Shown: positions 1-8,378, numbered from the stretch's first letter. The stretch: 64,000 bases of DNA from Paraburkholderia terricola (GCF_900142195.1 NZ_FRAB01000016.1:62001-126000); one strand, 5' to 3'. The notes: generated by a model from the letters alone, not told the origin. Translations and numbers: made by a program.

Positions 1-290
1 TGCTTGAACTAAGACCATCGTGCGAAGGATGCGGCAAGTCACTGCCGCCGAACGCCTCCGACGCAATGATCTGCACGTACGAATGCACGTTCTGTGAAAC
101 GTGCGCGCTCACCAGGCTGCGCAACGTATGTCCGAATTGCGGTGGCAATTTCCAGCGCCGGCCGATCCGTACCCGCGAGCAACTCGCGAAACATCCGGCG
201 CGTACCGAACCACATCCCGTCTCGATCGACGAAGCGTCGCACGCGGGTTTCTTCGAGCGCTATCGGAGCACGCCGCCCGGCGAGCGCTAA
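1..290 (+). CDS. DUF1272 family small zinc-ribbon-like protein (start codon cut by window edge)
   Basis: The frame is open from the first base. Bases 1-2 are TG and the next codons read L-E-L-R-P-S-C-E, the usual N-terminus of DUF1272 proteins, so the A of the ATG probably lies one base outside the window. The roughly 96-residue product has paired cysteines (CEGCG near the start, then CTFCETC and CPNCGG), consistent with a small metal-binding ribbon, followed by the family-like RRPIR segment. Function of the family is unknown. It is convergent with the sigma/anti-sigma pair to its right. The frame ends in TAA at 288-290. Confidence 0.85.
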   Translation, partial: LELRPSCEGCGKSLPPNASDAMICTYECTFCETCALTRLRNVCPNCGGNFQRRPIRTREQLAKHPARTEPHPVSIDEASHAGFFERYRSTPPGER

Positions 291-361
291 AAGAGCCTGC
301 GTTTGCGCCGCCAATTGCGTTCAACAGTCGATGATCAACGCTCGATGCGCCGTCAAGCACT

Positions 362-565
362 TCAATCGTCACTACCCGTAGAGTCCGGCGTCGCAATCCC
401 GCTCATCGAACGCGCCGCTACACGCAACAGACGGATCTGCTTGCGGTAATTGCGACAGCCGCTGCAGGTCGGCAGATGCAGCCGGATCGCCACCCATTCG
501 CCGGTTTTTAGCGGACGGTCGAGCGCGTCGGACAACAGGCGCGTGATGTTCTTACACTTCCCCAT
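362..565 (-). CDS. Zinc-finger anti-sigma-factor-like protein (zf-HC2/ZAS type)
   Basis: This product of about 67 residues carries an H-x3-C-x2-C motif (His30, Cys34, Cys37), the signature of zinc-binding anti-sigma domains that hold an ECF sigma factor inactive. It has no membrane segment, so it would be a soluble regulator. The gene overlaps the 3' end of the sigma-factor gene, implying translational coupling and a shared transcript. I chose the ATG at 565 because GGGAGG sits about 6 nt upstream. An ATG at 571 is also possible but would touch the Shine-Dalgarno. The pairing with the neighbour is an inference from order and motif. Confidence 0.8.
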   Translation of the reverse strand: MGKCKNITRLLSDALDRPLKTGEWVAIRLHLPTCSGCRNYRKQIRLLRVAARSMSGIATPDSTGSDD

Positions 566-1160
566 TCGCATCCTCCCTCGACAAACCCTTTTCGCTCAGA
601 CAAGTGCGTAAGCGCAGCCGCGCGCGGTAGATCAGCACGCTGCAATGATTGGCGGTCATCTTGAGTTCCGCGCAGATCGCCTCGGTCTCCAGGTCGAGAA
701 ATTCGCGCATCATGAACACGCGTCCGATGTGTTCCGGCAGATGTTCGAGACACATCTCGAACAAGGTCCAGAACTGTTGCTGACGCAGCGCGGTTTCGGG
801 CGTGGGCCAGGGCCGCGGCTTGGTTTCGCTCGACCAGTGGCCGTTGTCCTTGAACAGTTCGCGATCGAGCAGCGCCTCGCCGTCGAGTTCAGACTCCAGC
901 GCGGACAGGTTCACCGTGCGTTGCCGTGCTCGCAACGTGTCGACGAGCTTGTGACGCAGGATGCCGAACACCCAGGTCTTATGCTCCGATTGCGCGGCGA
1001 ACCGGTCGGCTTGCGTCCATGCGGCGGCGAGCGCTTCCTGCACGGCGTCTTCGGCGGCGGCGGCATCACGCAATTGCAGTCGGGCGAAGCGAACCAGGTC
1101 GCGCCGCAATTGCGTGAGATAAACGGGATCGTCGAGCGCCGGCCCATTTACACGCGCCAT
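552..1160 (-). CDS. ECF-type RNA polymerase sigma factor
   Basis: This 202-residue sigma-70 family protein has region 2 at about residues 15-80, including the AEDAVQEA helix and the KTWVFGILRHK segment, and region 4 with its helix-turn-helix at about 135-190. No region 1 or 3 is visible, as expected for ECF (group IV) factors, which redirect RNA polymerase to stress or envelope promoters. The start at 1160 has GGAG about 7 nt upstream. An in-frame ATG at 1292 would add 44 residues that do not resemble the family. The anti-sigma-like gene overlaps its stop. Target promoters are unknown. Confidence 0.88.
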   Translation of the reverse strand: MARVNGPALDDPVYLTQLRRDLVRFARLQLRDAAAAEDAVQEALAAAWTQADRFAAQSEHKTWVFGILRHKLVDTLRARQRTVNLSALESELDGEALLDRELFKDNGHWSSETKPRPWPTPETALRQQQFWTLFEMCLEHLPEHIGRVFMMREFLDLETEAICAELKMTANHCSVLIYRARLRLRTCLSEKGLSREDANGEV

Positions 1161-1592
1161 GACATGCTCCACGGCCGGGCATTTCTTGTTGAATCGTTGC
1201 GGTTCATAAGGGGGTGCTTTTGCTCGCGCGTTCTCTGGGATCGTGCGCCATTCTCCCGCACGTCCTTGCACAAGCGAAACGGTATCGAGCATATTCCCGC
1301 CGACAAGCGCTGACCGATGAGCTTGGTCGCGCCGGACGGGACGTTATGACAATCGAAAATAGATTATTGCGCAAATCGAAAAATGGGCATGTGGGGCATA
1401 CACACGTCAGCAGGCTGTAAGCGAAGCGGCCATTGGCGGGCCAGAGCGGCACCCAATCGATTCGGACGGGCAATTATTTCATTCCTTGAAAAAATGTCTT
1501 CTTGGCTTCGCGGTTTTTAGGCCGACGCTGAATCGCTATCCTTCGCTCATTCGATCGCCCAGATCGCGAACCCAATGCCAAGGAGTAGCACC
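1161..1592. other. Intergenic region between ECF sigma gene and divergent peptide gene
   Basis: About 430 bases separate the two divergent starts, so promoters for both directions must lie here. It includes a locally AT-richer stretch around 1345-1385. I could not identify a convincing -35/-10 pair, operator or additional reading frame. Confidence 0.5.
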
Positions 1593-1724
1593 ATGAAACG
1601 CATTCTTTCCGCCCTGATCGCTTCGGTTGCTCTGTTCGCCGCCGCCTCCGGCGCAGTTCACGCCGCCGCTCCCGCGCAATGCAACGGCCCGGCATCCTAC
1701 TGCAATGTGTTCTTCGGTAACTGA
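1593..1724 (+). CDS. Small secreted peptide with two cysteines (43-residue precursor)
   Basis: The ATG at 1593 is preceded by AAGGAG (1580-1585) and opens a 43-codon frame. Residues 1-24 form a textbook Sec signal: Lys-Arg, a hydrophobic core, then A-V-H-A. Cleavage there would release a peptide of about 19 residues containing Cys30 and Cys37, enclosing C-N-G-P-A-S-Y-C, and ending F-F-G-N. In the oxidising periplasm the two cysteines could form an eight-residue disulfide loop. It lies divergent to the ECF sigma gene and is followed by two hairpins. I do not recognise a family. A periplasmic signalling, metal-binding or toxin-like peptide are all open. Confidence 0.7.
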   Translation: MKRILSALIASVALFAAASGAVHAAAPAQCNGPASYCNVFFGN

Positions 1725-1732
1725 TCCGGCTG

Positions 1733-1771
1733 GCTGCGCGCTGCCCGGACGCTCGTCCGGCGCGCAGCGCT
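1733..1771 (+). terminator. Hairpin downstream of the secreted peptide gene
   Basis: A long GC-rich inverted repeat (GCTGCGCGC pairing with GCGCGCAGC, with an inner GGACG/CGTCC stem) begins 9 nt after the stop codon. No T-run follows, so termination would be weak or assisted. Confidence 0.5.
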
Positions 1772-1790
1772 AGGATAAGAAAGCCTTGGA

Positions 1791-1818
1791 AGAAGGGCGC
1801 CGCTATCGGCGCCCTTCG
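1791..1818 (+). terminator. Second GC-rich hairpin after the peptide gene
   Basis: GAAGGGCGCC, a short loop and GGCGCCCTTC form a near-perfect stem. It sits about 70 nt after the peptide stop codon and is the stronger candidate terminator of that unit, although a clear U-tract is missing. Confidence 0.6.
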
Positions 1819-2278
1819 TGCATTCAAGCCACCGTGGAGCGAAATGCGACGCTGCCCTACGCGGCAAGCGCCAGCCCGCGACGCCTCGCTGACTCGCCCG
1901 ACACCGCGCAAGAACAGAGCAAAGAGATAGAGAGCGCTCCCACAAGACACGACGCCGCGAGCGGGCTGAAGCAACACGCGCGCCTGTCTCGTAAATGCGC
2001 CTAACACTCGTCCTCTAACGTGTTACAGTGGGCCAACAGCCTGCAGTTCTCCTGCGCGCTTCGCGCAGTCACCGACGCAAACGTCCCTCGCCACGGCGCC
2101 CTGGATCGAGCAGGTCCCTTCCTCCTACCTGGTTTGCAGTGCCGTCAGCCCGGCCCAACTGACGCGGCTGCTGTTCACACGCACCCGTCGCTCACATTGT
2201 TTTTGCAGAAGCGCCGCGATCCGGCCGGCGTCACGCCACTGCGACACGGTTCACGAAAGCCTTCACGGAGATCCGCAC
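1819..2278. other. Intergenic region upstream of the 2279 gene pair
   Basis: About 460 bases with no supported gene. Open frames occur on both strands but lack ribosome-binding sites and protein-like composition. The promoter of the following gene pair is expected near its right end. Confidence 0.4.
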
Positions 2279-2563
2279 ATGAGCAATACGATCAGAAGTT
2301 ACCGCGGCCTTGAGATTTATCCGCTGGTTTATCCGCACCAGCCGAGCGGTCTCGATCGCGTTCGCCATTACGATGCGGGCTTCGATGCGGCCGTGCGAAT
2401 CAGCCGGCGCGGAGCCGACGACACGGTGACCGGCAGCCGGGTGTTTCGCGTGCCGAGCCGTTCGCCTTTCGGCGCGGCCGGCGACGCCCGCATTGCCTCC
2501 GCCAACTACGCTGAACAGGTGATCGACGGCATGGTAGCCGGCCAGTCGATCGCCGGCCTTTGA
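2279..2563 (+). CDS. Conserved Burkholderia-type protein of unknown function (94 aa)
   Basis: The ATG at 2279 has CGGAG about 7 nt upstream. The product begins with a Y-x-G-x-E-I-x-P-L-V-Y-P-H pattern followed by a region rich in short beta-like stretches, and has no signal peptide or membrane segment. It resembles short uncharacterised proteins common in Burkholderia (perhaps the DUF6566 group, from memory). Its stop overlaps the start of the next gene by one base (TGATG), so the two are probably translated together. No function can be assigned. Confidence 0.65.
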   Translation: MSNTIRSYRGLEIYPLVYPHQPSGLDRVRHYDAGFDAAVRISRRGADDTVTGSRVFRVPSRSPFGAAGDARIASANYAEQVIDGMVAGQSIAGL

Positions 2564-2844
2564 TGCGCGCGACAATGGCAAGTCCCGTTTCCAGGCGCTC
2601 GCAGAGCGCGCCGCTTCCCGCTCTCACAGGCCGCGCGAACTATCAGGTGACGGCGTCGTCACGCCGTACCTCGAGCGGCACGGTGCCGACGCTCAAAGTG
2701 CTCCGCTTGAGCGACGAACGGGTGATCTACCCGTTCCAGGGTCATGCGGATATGCCCTTTTTCGCCGAAGCCGGCGCGGCGCAGTCCTATGCGGAAGCCT
2801 ATGGCTGGCAGCTTGTGGATGGCGACATCGCGGTTCCGGAGTGA
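2563..2844 (+). CDS. Conserved small protein, DUF6723-like (93 aa)
   Basis: The start ATG at 2563 overlaps the previous stop codon (TGATG), indicating coupling. The central part, T-L-K-V-L-R-L-S-D-x-R-V-I-Y-P-F, followed by a Y-A-E-A-Y-G-W segment, resembles the small Burkholderia family I recall as DUF6723. That identification is from memory and tentative. The protein is soluble, with a basic N-terminal 30 residues and an acidic C-terminus. No function is known. An immediately preceding TTG (2560) is a less likely start. Confidence 0.6.
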   Translation: MRATMASPVSRRSQSAPLPALTGRANYQVTASSRRTSSGTVPTLKVLRLSDERVIYPFQGHADMPFFAEAGAAQSYAEAYGWQLVDGDIAVPE

Positions 2845-2970
2845 GCGCGAACGCCCGCGCCTGAACCCGGCGGCAGGCGCCTGCCCTGGCGTCCCGCGCG
2901 CGGCATGCATGTCTTGCGGTTTCATCGATCCCGTGTCGCACGCAGCACACTCGCGCGGAGTCATCGCCGC

Positions 2971-3177
2971 TCAGATTTTTCCGCCGCCGTCCATGCCGTG
3001 TCCCTGACGCCATACTTCCTTGCCGCGTTCGGACAGCTCGCCGCTGCTGTGCGTTGCATCCGCTTGCGTATCGTCGACGGCCATGTCGCCGCCGGGCTGT
3101 TCCTGCGACCGCTGCTTCTGCTTCTTCCGGGCCGCCAACGCTTCATCGTGCGACTTACCCGCGTAGTCCCGAGTCAT
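2971..3177 (-). CDS. Small hydrophilic protein of unknown function (68 aa)
   Basis: The ATG at 3177 is preceded by GGAGGAA about 8 nt upstream on the minus strand, a strong start signal that selects this site over upstream starts in the same frame. The product is very hydrophilic, rich in Lys, Gln, Asp and Gly, with a K-K-Q-K-Q-R-S-Q-E-Q segment and a Gly-rich tail. It has no signal or membrane segment and looks disordered. Similar short charged proteins are common in Burkholderia and often stress-associated, but I assign no function. Confidence 0.6.
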   Translation of the reverse strand: MTRDYAGKSHDEALAARKKQKQRSQEQPGGDMAVDDTQADATHSSGELSERGKEVWRQGHGMDGGGKI

Positions 3178-3320
3178 CGTGGGTTCCTCCATTGAGTGGC
3201 TTACCGCAACCATCCAGCAAGCGCCGTTCTTGCCGCGCGCCCATCCGCCGCCGATCGAGCCATTTGCCTCGAATCGTCCAACCCCGAAAGCACGCTTGAT
3301 TGACAAGGCAAAAGTACGAG

Positions 3321-3381
3321 TTATCCACAAGGTTATTCAGTAAATCTGTGGATAACTTTATCGGCAGCGGGGTTATCCACC
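3321..3381. promoter_or_regulatory. Cluster of three DnaA-box-like 9-mers
   Basis: TTATCCACA lies at 3321-3329 on the plus strand, its exact reverse complement TGTGGATAA at 3347-3355, and TTATCCACC (one mismatch) at 3373-3381. Starts are 26 nt apart each time, close to two and a half helical turns. All match the DnaA consensus TTATNCACA or miss it by one base. They lie upstream of the FMN reductase gene. DnaA-responsive transcription or DnaA titration are the simplest readings. No replication gene is next to them. Confidence 0.6.
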
Positions 3382-3520
3382 GGTGGTCTTGCAGGACACC
3401 TTCCCGCGCCGTCAACAACGCGCGTTTTTTGCCCTTGGCGACGTCATCCGGCGCGGCTTTGCCTATGATGGACAGTTCATCCCTTTCGCGCGTCAAGCGC
3501 CTTTCGTTGAGGAAGTGAAC

Positions 3521-4075
3521 ATGGCCTATCACATCGCAGTCGTCGTCGGCAGTCTGCGCCGCGAGTCGTTCAACCGCCAGTTGGCGCAAGCGGTGGTGTC
3601 CCTCGCGCCGGCCGATTTCACGTTCGAATTCATCGACATCGGTTCGTTGCCGCTTTACAGCCAGGAATACGACGCCGACTACCCCGAGGCCGGCAAGCAC
3701 TTGAAGCAGCGCGTGGAAGCCGCCGACGGCCTGCTGTTCGTCACGCCCGAGTACAACCGCTCGATACCCGGCGTGCTGAAGAACGCGATCGACTGGGCAT
3801 CGCGGCCGTGGGGCACCAATTCGTGGGGCAACAAGCCCGGCGCGGTGATCGGCACGTCGGTCGGCGCGACCGGCTCGGCGCTTGCGCAACAGCATCTGCG
3901 CAATGTACTGGCGTATCTCGACGTCGCGACGTTGGGTCAGCCCGAAGTGTTCATCAAGCACGACCCGGCGGTCATCAACGAAAAAGGCGAGATCCTGAAC
4001 GACGGCACCCGCAAGTTCCTGCAGACCTTCGTCGACCGTTACGTCGCGTGGGTCAAGCGGCATACCGCCGCCTGA
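3521..4075 (+). CDS. NADPH-dependent FMN reductase / quinone-chromate reductase family
   Basis: This 184-residue flavodoxin-fold protein has the FMN-phosphate loop G-S-L-R-R-E-S-F-N (residues 10-18) and the hallmark P-E-Y-N-R-S-I-P-G segment near residue 76, followed by N-A-I-D-W. These are typical of the NADPH:FMN/quinone reductase family (ChrR/azoreductase relatives), which reduce quinones, chromate or azo compounds in the cytosol. The ATG at 3521 has TGAGGAA about 7 nt upstream. Three DnaA-box-like sites lie 140-200 nt upstream. The physiological substrate cannot be read from the sequence. Confidence 0.88.
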   Translation: MAYHIAVVVGSLRRESFNRQLAQAVVSLAPADFTFEFIDIGSLPLYSQEYDADYPEAGKHLKQRVEAADGLLFVTPEYNRSIPGVLKNAIDWASRPWGTNSWGNKPGAVIGTSVGATGSALAQQHLRNVLAYLDVATLGQPEVFIKHDPAVINEKGEILNDGTRKFLQTFVDRYVAWVKRHTAA

Positions 4076-4107
4076 CGATTCCGCCAGCGCCAAACCCGCC
4101 GTTGACC

Positions 4108-4129
4108 GATGCGGCGGCATTGCCGCATC
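4108..4129. terminator. Convergent hairpin between FMN reductase and stress-protein genes
   Basis: GATGCGGC, a six-base loop and GCCGCATC form a perfect 8-bp stem between two convergent genes. It could serve both strands. No long T-run is present. Confidence 0.5.
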
Positions 4130-4154
4130 TCAGGCACGCCGCCGCGACCGTCTT

Positions 4155-5198
4155 CTATACGTGGTGATGCCCCGTCACCCGTTCCCAGCCGTGGCGCACG
4201 GCGAGCTTGAAGCGCTCCCACGTGCTTTCCGTCGACGTGGTTTCCCAATGACGACGGGCCTCCGGCTCGATGTCGTCCCACGGCCTGTCGCGGAAACGCA
4301 TGTCGTTGCCGATCTCCGCGCCATAGCGATAGGCGGGCACGTAGTCTTCGTAGCGCGAATTTTCGGCCGCGTATTGCTCGTCGTAGTGGTTGCGGAAGTC
4401 TTCCTCGTATTCCAGATATTCGTTCGGAATCTGGCCGCCCAAACCGGCGGTGGGCTCATCAGCGTTAGGGATCACCTCCGACGGACGCATGACCGCGCCC
4501 GAACCCGGCACGGAACCGGCGGCGATCGCGCTGCGTCCCGCGTCGCCCGTCAGCGGCTCCCTGATCGGCTCGTTGACCGGGTCCGCCGTCGGCCGTTCGT
4601 TGGGCGGCGGCGGCACGAACCGTTCGGCCTCGGTACTGCGCGAGGGCGAGGTGTACATCGGATCGGCCGTCGATGTGGACCGCGCGGTGCTTCCCGGCAT
4701 CGCTTCGCCGGGCGTCGTCACGCCGGGCGCGGCCGTGCCCGATGCGTTCGGTGTACGCTGCGCGCCGCGCGCCGCGGTGCCGATGCCCAGTTCGTCGAGC
4801 ACCGAATGCTCGCGCGCGGCCTCCGGTGACACATCCTGATCCGGCGAGCGTTCGCCGACGTCGGTTGCGCCGAGCCGCCTGAACGTGTTGCGGGCGAGTT
4901 CCGCGTGCGATTCGCTCGCCGCGTTCACGCAGACCAGCACTGCGCCGCGCCGAATGGCTTCGGCGTAACGCGACTTCTCTGCCTCACGCGAACCGCTTGA
5001 GAACAGGCTGGACAGAAAGCGTTCGATGTTGGCGAGCACGCCCGAGCCCGCGACTTCGCCGGTGGCCGATCCGACGGACGGCCCCTCGTTCGCCTGCAAT
5101 TCGATGGTGTCGCGTGCGAAGCCGGTTTGCACGAGCGTGTCGCGGGCGGCTTCCGCTTGAGAATAGGTGTCGAATAAACCAATCACGGCGTGTCGCAT
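4155..5198 (-). CDS. General-stress-protein-17M-like N-terminal domain protein (347 aa)
   Basis: Residues 1 to about 115 (A-V-I-G-L-F-D-T-Y-S-Q-A-E-A-A and the later R-L-G-A-T-D-V) match the fold pattern of heat-induced stress proteins of the YflT/GSP17M type, which contain a Gly-rich helix insert. The middle (about 120-260) is Pro/Thr/Ser-rich and probably disordered. The C-terminus is acidic and aromatic (E-Y-L-E-Y-E-E-D-F-R-N-H-Y), ending in H-H-H-V. The start at 5198 has GGGAGA upstream. No catalytic motif is visible. A stress-related structural or regulatory role is inferred from the domain only. Confidence 0.7.
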   Translation of the reverse strand: MRHAVIGLFDTYSQAEAARDTLVQTGFARDTIELQANEGPSVGSATGEVAGSGVLANIERFLSSLFSSGSREAEKSRYAEAIRRGAVLVCVNAASESHAELARNTFRRLGATDVGERSPDQDVSPEAAREHSVLDELGIGTAARGAQRTPNASGTAAPGVTTPGEAMPGSTARSTSTADPMYTSPSRSTEAERFVPPPPNERPTADPVNEPIREPLTGDAGRSAIAAGSVPGSGAVMRPSEVIPNADEPTAGLGGQIPNEYLEYEEDFRNHYDEQYAAENSRYEDYVPAYRYGAEIGNDMRFRDRPWDDIEPEARRHWETTSTESTWERFKLAVRHGWERVTGHHHV

Positions 5199-5406
5199 GG
5201 CTGTCTCCCGACATATTGAGGCGAGCGGCGGAACGCGCCGCCCTTCTATTTCCTCTGCCTTGCAACGATCGTGCCGGCATCTGCCGATGCGGCCGCGCGC
5301 CCGCTGTGAGCCCGCCGATCAACATGTCGGGCAAACGGGCACGCCATGCCGCTTCCGCGCTTTTACAACGCCCGGTAAATGGCGCTAGCGCCGGCTCGAG
5401 CCGGTT

Positions 5407-7689
5407 CTATGGCGCCGGATGCGCCGCCGGATCGGTGTCCGGTTGCGCGAGGTCGCGCTGGATCGCTTGCAAAAGCTGGTCCAGCAACGCGATATCGAAC
5501 GGCTTCGACAGCACCCGCACGTTCACATGACGCGCGCGGTCGAGTTCTTCCGCGTAGCCGGTCATCAGAATGACCGGTAGCCGCGTATCGAACGCGAGAA
5601 CGGCTTCCGCCAGATCGATGCCGTTCATCTTGCCCGGCATGTGGATGTCCGACAGCACGAGATCGAACGGCAGCGGCTCGCCGGTGCGAGCCTGCTTCGC
5701 ATGCGCGTCGTCGAACAGACGCAGCGCCGTATCGGCGTTGAAGACGCAGGTGACCTGGTGGCCCATCATCTGCAGCAGGGCTTCGGTGCCCGCGGCCACC
5801 TCCTCGTTATCCTCGACGAGCAGAATGCGCAAGCCATGCGGCGCGCCGCTGTCCTCGGCGCGCGCTTCGGCCGGTCCCTCGGCTTCCGGCGCGGCCGTCG
5901 CGCGCGGCAGATAGAGACGCACCGAGGTGCCCGCGCCGACCGCGCTGTCGATCGCGGCAAGTCCGCCCGAGCGCTCGCAGAACGCAAAAACCTGCGGCAG
6001 CCCGAGGCCCGTACCCATGCCTTTCGCCTTGGTCGTGAAGAGCGGCTCGAAGGCGCGCGCGAGCACGTCGGGCGCCATGCCGGCGCCGGTGTCCTCGAGC
6101 GAGAGTTGCACGAAGTCGCCGGTCAGCGGAAAGCCGTCTTCGTGACGGAAATGGATGTTGGTGGCCCGCACGGTGAAGCGCCCGCCGTTGGGCATGGCGT
6201 CGCGCGCATTCACGGCGATGTTGATCAGCGCCAGTTCGAGCTCCGCCACGTCGACGCGCATCGGCCAGATGCCGGCGGCGACGTCGATCACCAGCGAAAT
6301 CTTCGCGCCGAGCGACGCGCGCAGCAATTCGCGGCAGGCCGGCAGCCAGCGTTCGAGCGCCAGCGTCTCATTGCGCAACGGCTGCTTGCGCGCGACACCG
6401 AGCAATTGCCGGGTCAGCGACTGACCGCTCTTGAGCGCCCGCTCCATCGCCGACAGTTCACGATCGAGGCCGGGCGCGCCGCGCCGCCGCGCGATCTGCA
6501 GGTTGGCCGAGACGATCATCAGCAGATTGTTGAAATCGTGCGCGACGCTGCCGACCAGCGTGCCGAGCGCCTCCATCTTGCGCGATTGCCGATACGCGGA
6601 TTCGATCGAGCGGCGCATCGACGCTTCGGCCTGCCAGCGCTCCCACGCTTCCTCTTCGGCCCCGAGGCGCCGCAGCGACAGCCAGATCACGCACCACAGC
6701 GCGATCGACGGCGTGAACAGCGACAGCAGCAGCACGCTGAGATGCCGGTACCACGCCGCCCAGATCGCCGACGCGCGATAGCCGCACAGCACGTACACCG
6801 GATACGAACCGACGTGCCGGTAAGCGACGATCAATTTCTCGCCGTCGATGTCGGAATGCGTGCGCACGACGCCGGCCCGCCGCCCTTGCGCGAACGCTTC
6901 GGCGAGCGGCGATTGCGCCGGCATGGCGCTCGGCTCGCGCGGGCTGCGCGGATAGTGAGCGAGGATCGCGCCGTCCATGCGCACGAGGGTCATCGTCATG
7001 GCCATGCCGTCGCTGCCGCCGAGCAGTTCGCGGTAAAACGCGCTGAAATAGCTGGGCCGCAGCGCCACCGAGACCATGCCCGCGAACGCGCCGTCGGCGC
7101 CGCGCCGCTCGACGCCCATGTTGAACACCTGTTCACCGGCGACGTGCCCCGTCATGACCTTCGACACGTGTTCGAGGTCGCGCCCGTCGCGAATGCCGGT
7201 GAAATCCTCGCGCCCGGCCACCGAGAGCGTCGGCACGGGATAGAAACGGCTGCTCGCGAGCAAGCGGCCATCGCGCCCGAAGATCGACACCGCGGCCACC
7301 TGCGGATAGCCGCCGCCCATCACGCGCAGCTTCTCGTGAATGTCGGCCTCGCGCGCGCTGATGCCGTCGTCGTCCAGATCCTGTGCGAGATCGACGATGC
7401 GCGAGTCGAGCGTTTCGTTCATGTCGAACACCTTCAGCGCATGTTCTTCCGCCACCCGCACCGTGCGCAGCGCCATGTCGGTGGCGTCGGCCTCGCGCGC
7501 GCGGAAGTCGCTGAACGCCATGGCCGCGACATACACGCACGGCAACACGATCGCGGCGATCAGAAGCGCGATCAGGGTGAGGCGCCGCACCTGGAAGTTC
7601 TGTTCCGGCACGGCGGGGAACAACGCCTCGTCCTGCCGGTTAGCGGAAAGGCGGCTCGCTTGAGACGGGTCGAACCGGTCAGGTGTCAT
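5407..7689 (-). CDS. Hybrid sensor histidine kinase / response regulator (760 aa)
   Basis: This is a membrane sensor kinase. TM1 is at about 36-60 and TM2 at about 316-339. The 250-residue segment between them resembles a periplasmic double-Cache ligand-binding domain. The dimerisation/phosphoacceptor motif V-A-H-D-F-N-N-L-L has His384. The ATPase domain has N-box Asn494 (N-I-A-V-N-A-R-D-A), a D-T-G-A-G box at 533 and G-T-G-L-G-L at 559. A C-terminal receiver domain follows (about 620-745) with E-D near 626, phosphoacceptor Asp681 and Lys729. No output DNA-binding domain is present, so it must act through another regulator, possibly the divergent CheY-like module. The ligand is unknown. Confidence 0.9.
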   Translation of the reverse strand: MTPDRFDPSQASRLSANRQDEALFPAVPEQNFQVRRLTLIALLIAAIVLPCVYVAAMAFSDFRAREADATDMALRTVRVAEEHALKVFDMNETLDSRIVDLAQDLDDDGISAREADIHEKLRVMGGGYPQVAAVSIFGRDGRLLASSRFYPVPTLSVAGREDFTGIRDGRDLEHVSKVMTGHVAGEQVFNMGVERRGADGAFAGMVSVALRPSYFSAFYRELLGGSDGMAMTMTLVRMDGAILAHYPRSPREPSAMPAQSPLAEAFAQGRRAGVVRTHSDIDGEKLIVAYRHVGSYPVYVLCGYRASAIWAAWYRHLSVLLLSLFTPSIALWCVIWLSLRRLGAEEEAWERWQAEASMRRSIESAYRQSRKMEALGTLVGSVAHDFNNLLMIVSANLQIARRRGAPGLDRELSAMERALKSGQSLTRQLLGVARKQPLRNETLALERWLPACRELLRASLGAKISLVIDVAAGIWPMRVDVAELELALINIAVNARDAMPNGGRFTVRATNIHFRHEDGFPLTGDFVQLSLEDTGAGMAPDVLARAFEPLFTTKAKGMGTGLGLPQVFAFCERSGGLAAIDSAVGAGTSVRLYLPRATAAPEAEGPAEARAEDSGAPHGLRILLVEDNEEVAAGTEALLQMMGHQVTCVFNADTALRLFDDAHAKQARTGEPLPFDLVLSDIHMPGKMNGIDLAEAVLAFDTRLPVILMTGYAEELDRARHVNVRVLSKPFDIALLDQLLQAIQRDLAQPDTDPAAHPAP

Positions 7690-8378
7690 TTTTCGATCGT
7701 GCTAAATGCGTTCGGCGCGAGGAGGCGGTGAGTCGGCATGATACGAGAAGCATAGACGCGCAACGGCGGTAGAAGTTACCGCGATGACCCAGCATGCATT
7801 CGGTCCGCAGCTATTTGTCTGTTTTTTTAAACAGTGACGAATCGGGAAGCGCAAACGTACACAAAAGTATAAATATAAAAAATTGGCATCCGATGCTAAT
7901 AAAATATGTTCAAAATTCGCTTGAAGCAGGAAAAAACGATTAGCGAACATCGAATTGTCGTGTTGCCTTTCCGCTGATTTGCTTCGAAAATCGACGCCAC
8001 GATAAAAAATGCGCCCGCCATGTTCGGACGCATCTGCCGCGAGGGCCGCCGCACCATGCGTACAACGCGTGAGGGAAGGCGTTCGCGGAAACACGCGCGC
8101 GGCAAGAGACCATCCCGATCCATCGAGCCGCGCGGGATTCCTCTACGGGGTAGGCTTCGAACATGCCGGTCATCGCCGTCGTCCACCGTGCGCGCACGCA
8201 TCCCTGCATGCCCGACGGTTCCGCCATGCGCATCCCGCCGCACGCGCGCCCCGCTCGCCCGCAACGTGCATTCCCGCAAGCCGCGGCGCATCTTGCCGCC
8301 GACCGGCACATCACGCGCTAAAGAAAACGCCCCATCCGCCGATAACACGCAAGAGCTAATACCGCACTCCCACCGCCC
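7690..8378. other. 689-bp intergenic region with an AT-rich island
   Basis: This is the divergent interval between the hybrid kinase and the CheY-CheC-diguanylate cyclase unit. About 7805-7960 is strikingly AT-rich for this genome, with a TGTTTTTTTAAACA near-palindrome around 7820-7833, an A/T run near 7870-7885 and a GCATCCGATGC palindrome near 7888. The right half is GC-rich. No gene is supported. The island is a candidate promoter or nucleoid-protein binding region. Confidence 0.45.

Noticed and set aside
2020..2313. 97-codon plus-strand frame before the 2279 gene
   Set aside because: No ribosome-binding site, odd composition, and it overlaps the well-supported start at 2279.
3321..3381. 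Chromosomal or plasmid origin of replication
   Set aside because: Three DnaA-type boxes alone, without dnaA, repA, parAB or an AT-rich unwinding element, do not make an origin.
5641..7731. 696-codon open frame antisense to the hybrid kinase
   Set aside because: The kinase and receiver motifs on the minus strand are complete. The plus frame has shadow-type composition.
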